Made by a program: the position numbers and the translations under genes. A model generated the notes under the pieces. The model worked only from the letters and a program-made list of their open reading frames with translations. It ran no database searches and was not told the DNA's origin. From Boletus sp. NGJ (taxonomy: Eukaryota; Basidiomycota; Agaricomycetes; Boletales; Boletaceae): DNA of 64,000 bases. Location of the stretch: assembly GCA_019096195.1 (NCBI GenBank), contig JAGTXK010000190.1, forward strand, positions 186,001 through 250,000, written 5' to 3'. Shown piece after piece: positions 59,501 through 64,000 of this stretch (positions are counted from its first letter, which is position 1; every line of letters starts with the position of its first letter).

Positions 59501-61968
59501 GGTGATTACACAATTTCGTTAGGTTTTATATCTTTAATGTCCGTCTTTTGGCAGACTTGACGCTGTTCAGGAACTGATTAACCATGGGACATTCGAGGAG
59601 GAATTTACTAAACTAGTGAAAGGCCTTCCTGATCTTGAACGCATTGTCTCCCGCATACACGCGAAAAACTGCAAAGTGAAGGACTTCATCAAGGTGCTTT
59701 CTGTACGTGAATCGCGCAAATCCGCCGAATTATTGCGTTAACCCGACGACCATCTCCAGGCATTCAAGAAGCTCAATGAAGGTGTTGCAAGTCTAGCAGA
59801 CAACTCCGAGTCTTTCGCGTCCAAGACAATATTGGGTTTGCTGAGATCCGCGCCAGATCTTACACCTCACTTGAAGAATGTAACGTCACGGTTCACCATT
59901 GACAAAGGTAGACGATATGACTTCTGAGACATCGAATTCTGATTTGGTCCAGAAACGGACGAATTACTTCCCGTGGACGGAAAGGACGACGTTTATGACG
60001 GTGTGATGGAAGAAATCACGAACCTAGAGAAGGAGCTTGATGGGCAGTTGAAGAAGTTTGAGAAGAAACTTGGGTAAGCCCAAGATGCCGTGGCGAATCG
60101 ATCCTCTTTACAACTTTTCTCCAGATGTTCTTTGTCTTGGTGGCACAGCGGGACAGGGAACAAGGCAGGTTTACTTGCTATGTTGTTGAAGATTGTTAAT
60201 GTGAAGGCGCCAGGAAATTTATCTCATCCAAACGAAAGCCAAGGAGGAAAATATACCTGATGACTGGGTGAAGGGTGGCGCCACCAAGGTGGGGTCTTGT
60301 CCCCCTGTAGCACCTTCCCGCTTACAAAATTGTATAGGCTGTCAAACGCTGGGTTGTGCCTTCCTTACAACCGACTGTCCGTGCATTGAAAGAAGCACGC
60401 GAAAACCGTACCACTGCCGTCAAAGAATTCAAGGGACGGCTCTTTGAGGAGTTTGACACTGACCGCGGAGTGTGGCTTCGAGCCATCCGTGTTCTTGCTG
60501 AACTGGATTGTTTGTTCTCACTGGCCAAGGCCTCTGTTGCGATTGGCGAGCCTTCTTGTAGACCCGAGTTCGTGGAAGGGGATGCAGCATTTATTGAGTT
60601 CAAAGACCTGAGGCACCCGACCCTGGCGGCACTGAAAACGAGTTTTATTCCCAACGATATCAAGCTTGGTGGAGATGTAGGAAGGATCGCCTTGCTGACA
60701 GGTGCGTCGAGATCTATTGGTCATTACTCTGCTCATGCTCGTCCGTAGGTCCAAACATGGGGTACGTGTTTGTTCATCCCATTTTCCCCTACCGTTAGAC
60801 TGACCGGTCGTCCCCACAGCGGCAAGTCTACGGTGAGTCCGTGAGAATACCAACGAATTATTGTCTTAATTTTTTTTTTCAGGCTATGAGAATGACAGCA
60901 ACTGGTGTTGTATGGATAAATTCGTCTACTCGGCGAGAAAAAAAAAACTCACTGTTCGTATAGATTATGGCACAGTTAGGGATGCGAGTGCCTGCCCAAT
61001 CCGCTCGGTAGGTCGCAGTATACCTCCGTGATTAACAGGACTTTCTCATCAAAACCGACAGACTTTGCCCCGTTGATGCAATCTTGACCCGCATGGGGGC
61101 ATATGATAATATGTTTTCGAATGCGAGTACCTTCAAAGTGGAATTGGACGAATGGTGAATTTGTCATGAATTTGCGTGACAAGAGAATTATCCACTGATC
61201 CCTGCGTAGTTGCAAAATTTTGCGCGACGCGACTCCTCGGTCACTGGTCATTCTGGATGGTACGCTGAGGAAACATTCAATTGATCTCGCTAACCGCTCT
61301 CTCTAGAACTGGGTAGAGGGACTTCAACCTACGTAAGTTTACTTCCCAAGATTTCGAAATGCGCTCGGTACTCATGATCTGTAGGACGGAATGGCAATTG
61401 CTGGTGTGAGTGAACACCCGTCCTGGGATTCCCCTCACTGATGGATTGCATGTATAGGCTGTTCTCCACGAACTCGCTACGCGCAGACTTCCTTTAGCGT
61501 TCTTTGCCACCCATTATGGTTCACTTACGGACGACTTTGCATATCATCCTAACATTAGGAACATGCACATGTCAACAAGTCTCGATGATGAGCAGAAAAG
61601 GGTAGGTTTCCGTGCCCGTCCACCCCTTTCTAACCTTGCCAATGCATGCACAGCTTATCTTCCTTTACAAACTCGTTGACGGTGTCGCATCCTCTTCCTT
61701 TGGTACACATGTCGCCAGCTTAGCAGGGGTGCCCTCTGAAGTTGTTTCGCGGGCCGAGGTTGTCTCGGAGGACTTTGCAAGACAGTTCAAAGCCCGGATT
61801 GATGGCAAGAAGAAACAGCTTGCGTCGAAACTCCCCCTCGTTGCGCAGGCTGATTTCACATACTTGCTGGCGCTGGCGAGTGGGGATTCGAAGCTCCCCG
61901 ATGATCCGTACAAGAAACGGGAGTTGTTGAGGGTGCTGAAGAACAGTGCGAGAGCCTACTTGTCGTGA
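56597..61968 (+). CDS. MSH6: DNA mismatch repair ATPase MSH6
   Basis: MSH6 pairs with MSH2 (MutS-alpha) to recognise base mismatches and small loops in the nucleus. The N-terminus has a PCNA-box-like QRSLMNFFGKP and a long acidic disordered region. Domain I reads YDPRTLYIPKKVWVEFTPFE, then [33 protein letters not shown] across microexons, keeping the mismatch-probing Phe-x-Glu (F-L-E). Then VGVPETSFNFWAAKFLAKGY, lever and clamp exons follow, and the ATPase TGPNMGGKST (split near 60830-60890), DECCKILRDATPRSLVILDE, ELGRGTSTYDGMAIA and FATHYGSLTD. The C-terminal end is LRVLKNSARAYLS. It has over 20 introns, several with T/A-rich interiors. The start ATG 56597 gives MPSQKAPEKRLS. Length is about 1,200 aa; it appears intact. 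Confidence 0.94.
57857..58082 (+). other. Four consecutive MSH6 microexons
   Basis: Exons of 9 nt (57857-57865, FWE), 24 nt (57915-57938, IKQNHFDT), 20 nt (57992-58011, ILFFQKG) and 13 nt (58070-58082, GKFLE end) are each flanked by GT and AG. They join in perfect frame between exons ending at 57801 and starting at 58131. The joined residues match the conserved MSH6 mismatch-binding segment. Confidence 0.85.
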
Positions 61969-62154
61969 AAGTTGCACGACCATTTGCTGAATATTGTACC
62001 TCTACTGATCGATACCGTAGTCTATGCCTCTGTTAGATAATTTCGTTGATAGTATCGGATGCTGCATTTTAGGCAATAGTACGTGCCTCCTCACCGATTG
62101 ATTCGGACCCTCATTTGCGGCGTGATCAGACTGGAGAATCCGTTCACGAACAGC

Positions 62155-62612
62155 ATGCTTGCGAGATCTGTCCAGCCCGACGTCGTTTCGCTGTTCTCCT
62201 CTACAGGAAGCGATCCCCTGGGGTTGTTCTCGGTGCAGGTTGACGGCAGTCTACCCTCTGATTCTTTCATCCACCTTCTGAACGACTCTACTTCGCTTCC
62301 CGCACCACCTCCACCGGCCGCTCTGATAACGGCGCCCTCCGTCTATCGTGACCAACATACGGATACGAGCCGAGGGCATCAACTGAACCAGACCGTACTT
62401 CACCTGCAATCTCCGACGCTGCGCAAGACTTTTATTCAGTGTCCTCCTTCGGTTCCGTCGCACGGGTCTGTTGGCGACAGAGCGCTTGGACTGACCCATA
62501 CCTGGCTACACGTCCAAGTCCGTAACTTGGGCAGAGACTGGTCGTTTGAAGTTGGGATCGTCGATAAGACGGGCAGACGAGGAACCGTCCGATGTTCCAC
62601 TTTTCAGGTGCA

Positions 62613-62646
<34 letters not shown>

Positions 62647-63050
62647 GATCATGCGAGTCGTACAGCTCATGCGATGGGTTCCACCACCAGAAATCGCCAA
62701 CGCTCGTCCGTCATCACGGCACGTCCCCGTTACTCCATCTTCCTCTCGCATTTCCGCCGTCATCGTCGAGCCCTCTAACCGCATGGTCGACCATCGCACT
62801 TGATCTTCCGAAATTCGTCCCCCAGTTCGCTTCGCTCGCGCACATCCAGTCGTCAAGCGACTTGGCGGACGACCATCACGCGGCGGAGAGAGGAGGGACG
62901 TCTGACCAGGTCCCCTTGCCTTCTGGGACGTATTCACATCTCGCCTTCATAAAGATCTATGCGACCTGTCGCTTACGAAGGATCTGGCTGAGCGAATCCG
63001 CTCCTATCACAAGAACGACCCCTTGGGAATTCGAGCTCTACGGAGATTAA
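62155..63050 (+). CDS. CFAP20/DUF667-domain protein
   Basis: Two exons (62155-62607, 62691-63050) give 270 aa; the 83-nt intron contains a 31-nt T run. ATG 62155 was taken because the frame upstream has no ATG. Landmarks of the CFAP20 (BUG22) domain appear in order: SVQPDVVSLFSSTGSDPLGL, VLHLQSPTLRKTFIQCP, LGLTHTWLHVQVRNLGRDWSFEV-type segment, GRRGTVRCSTFQ, LHLPLAFPPSSSSPLTAWST, ALDLPKFVPQFASL, HLAFIKIYATCRLRRIWLSE and PWEFELYG. In flagellates the family is a doublet-microtubule inner protein; in this non-flagellated fungus it must do something else, possibly nuclear. Inserts rich in Pro/Ser separate the strands, unlike the compact canonical protein. Confidence 0.8.
62615..62645 (+). repeat. 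Poly-T run (31 nt)
   Basis: Homopolymer within the intron of the CFAP20-domain gene; a longer than usual polypyrimidine tract. Confidence 0.9.
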
Positions 63051-64000
63051 GTGTTACTTTTTGACTTGCTTTTGCCTTGTTACCGAGATTGTGACCACTT
63101 GTCCGCTTTCGCGGCGGAACCCGTGCTCAAAGGACCTTTTTTATTTTTATTTTTATGGTTGCAAAGAGCGAATGGAAATAGCAAGTGCTTCCCGTGGTTT
63201 TGGTCAGCGCGTTCTCTCGAGGACGGAGCGCCAGCGCCGATCTGGCTATAGTAAACCGATCAAGCGGGCTCATGGCTGTTGCCGTGATATCAAGCCCTCC
63301 GTGGTCCTTCCTCCGCAAAAAAAAAAAAAAAAAAAAGCTAAGCGCTCATGGCGGTGAATAGCTTGATACACGGCAACGTGATGAGGCACGCCACATTCTG
63401 GTTGACGGCACTTGGTTGATGACGATGCGTGTGCGGTACGATGCAACGTTTATCGTTCCCGCTCGATCCATCGCACGACACGCCACCGTCACGGAAATGC
63501 ATCATGATCCAGCGAGCTCTCGCTGGAATCTCGTAAAGAATCGGCCGAGTGTCTCCGATGTTTCGTGTTTCTGCTGTCCACTTGTGACTGGATCCATCGA
63601 GTGGTGCCCTCGGTTACGGAACTCGTTGTCCCAACCCCCCCCCCGCTGTCCGGATCACCAGGTTGCTTTGCTCGTCCATGGTGACTTCTGATGTTCTGAA
63701 TGGCCATTTCGTTTTTCGATACGACAGCAATCTCATCTCAGATCAGCGCGAGAAGATGTTAGGGGTCGTAAACGACTCTCGAAATCATGCATGGTATGCG
63801 CTTTACTCTGGACTAGGTCAGCGCGAACGTGCAAGGGATCCGTTCAGAGAAACGCGCGGGATCTCCGGCCAACCGAGAATCGTAAACACCCGTGCAATGC
63901 ATCTTTCGGGGGGAAAGAACGAGCATTCTCATTTCCGAAAATGTGTGAGCACAATACCAGCACGCACTGTGCTGACACACACCTGATTATCTCAAGGCAG
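63051..64000. other. No gene recognised; A20 run at 63317-63336
   Basis: Short frames on both strands only. The A run is not next to any element with target-site duplications that I can see. Confidence 0.4.

Noticed and set aside
62546-62803. Frame with a run of ten or more Phe residues
   Set aside because: It is a translated poly-T run in the intron of the CFAP20-domain gene.
63317-63336. A20 run as a possible retrocopy or LINE/SINE tail
   Set aside because: No element body, internal promoter box or target-site duplication could be seen next to it.

Overview
The window is nuclear DNA of a filamentous basidiomycete. Genes are densely packed on both strands and broken by many introns of about 41-90 nt with GT(A/G)NGT donors, several exons are only 7-24 nt long, and the families seen (DAM1 of the DASH complex, a CRH-like GH16, a polyporopepsin-type aspartic protease, WD40/TPR/HET allorecognition genes, a P450 with an intradiol dioxygenase) are fungal. 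The WD40 and TPR-HET families resemble those of the Rhizoctonia/Ceratobasidium group (Cantharellales); that placement rests on recalled family resemblance. No rRNA, tRNA, CRISPR or convincing retroelement was found.

Layout. 0-11 kb is conserved housekeeping: an MFS transporter cut by the window edge, the ER P5A-ATPase SPF1, an unknown 213-aa protein divergent from the COPII coat gene SEC23. 11.1-16.4 kb holds one long spliced frame joining a WD40 propeller, TPR repeats and a HET domain. 16.8-28.5 kb is a dynamic accessory zone: two diverged copies of a 3-3.5 kb segment, each with a WD40 paralogue (minus) head-to-head with a decayed EMC2 copy (plus), a third EMC2 tail, two DAM1 fragments, a broken nuclease-like gene, a bHLH exon and a purine-rich minisatellite. 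The intact DAM1 gene follows at 29.2-29.9 kb.

30-64 kb is mostly single-copy: a serine/histidine-rich unknown protein, a secreted aspartic protease, a P450 tail-to-tail with an intradiol dioxygenase, EXO1, a C2H2 zinc-finger protein, PIG-P (GPI19), 5-formyl-THF cyclo-ligase, a RAD51 paralogue, a two-RRM protein, a GPI-anchored CRH-like GH16, MSH6 with a run of microexons, and a CFAP20-domain protein.

Themes. EXO1, the RAD51 paralogue and MSH6 place three DNA-repair genes within 19 kb. EXO1 and MSH6 act together in mismatch repair, while the shared location may be chance. SPF1, SEC23, PIG-P and GH16 all serve ER or secretory wall biogenesis. The most unusual content is the WD40-TPR-HET fusion and the adjacent duplicated WD40/EMC2/DAM1 cassettes, which look like an allorecognition locus copying and shedding its neighbours.
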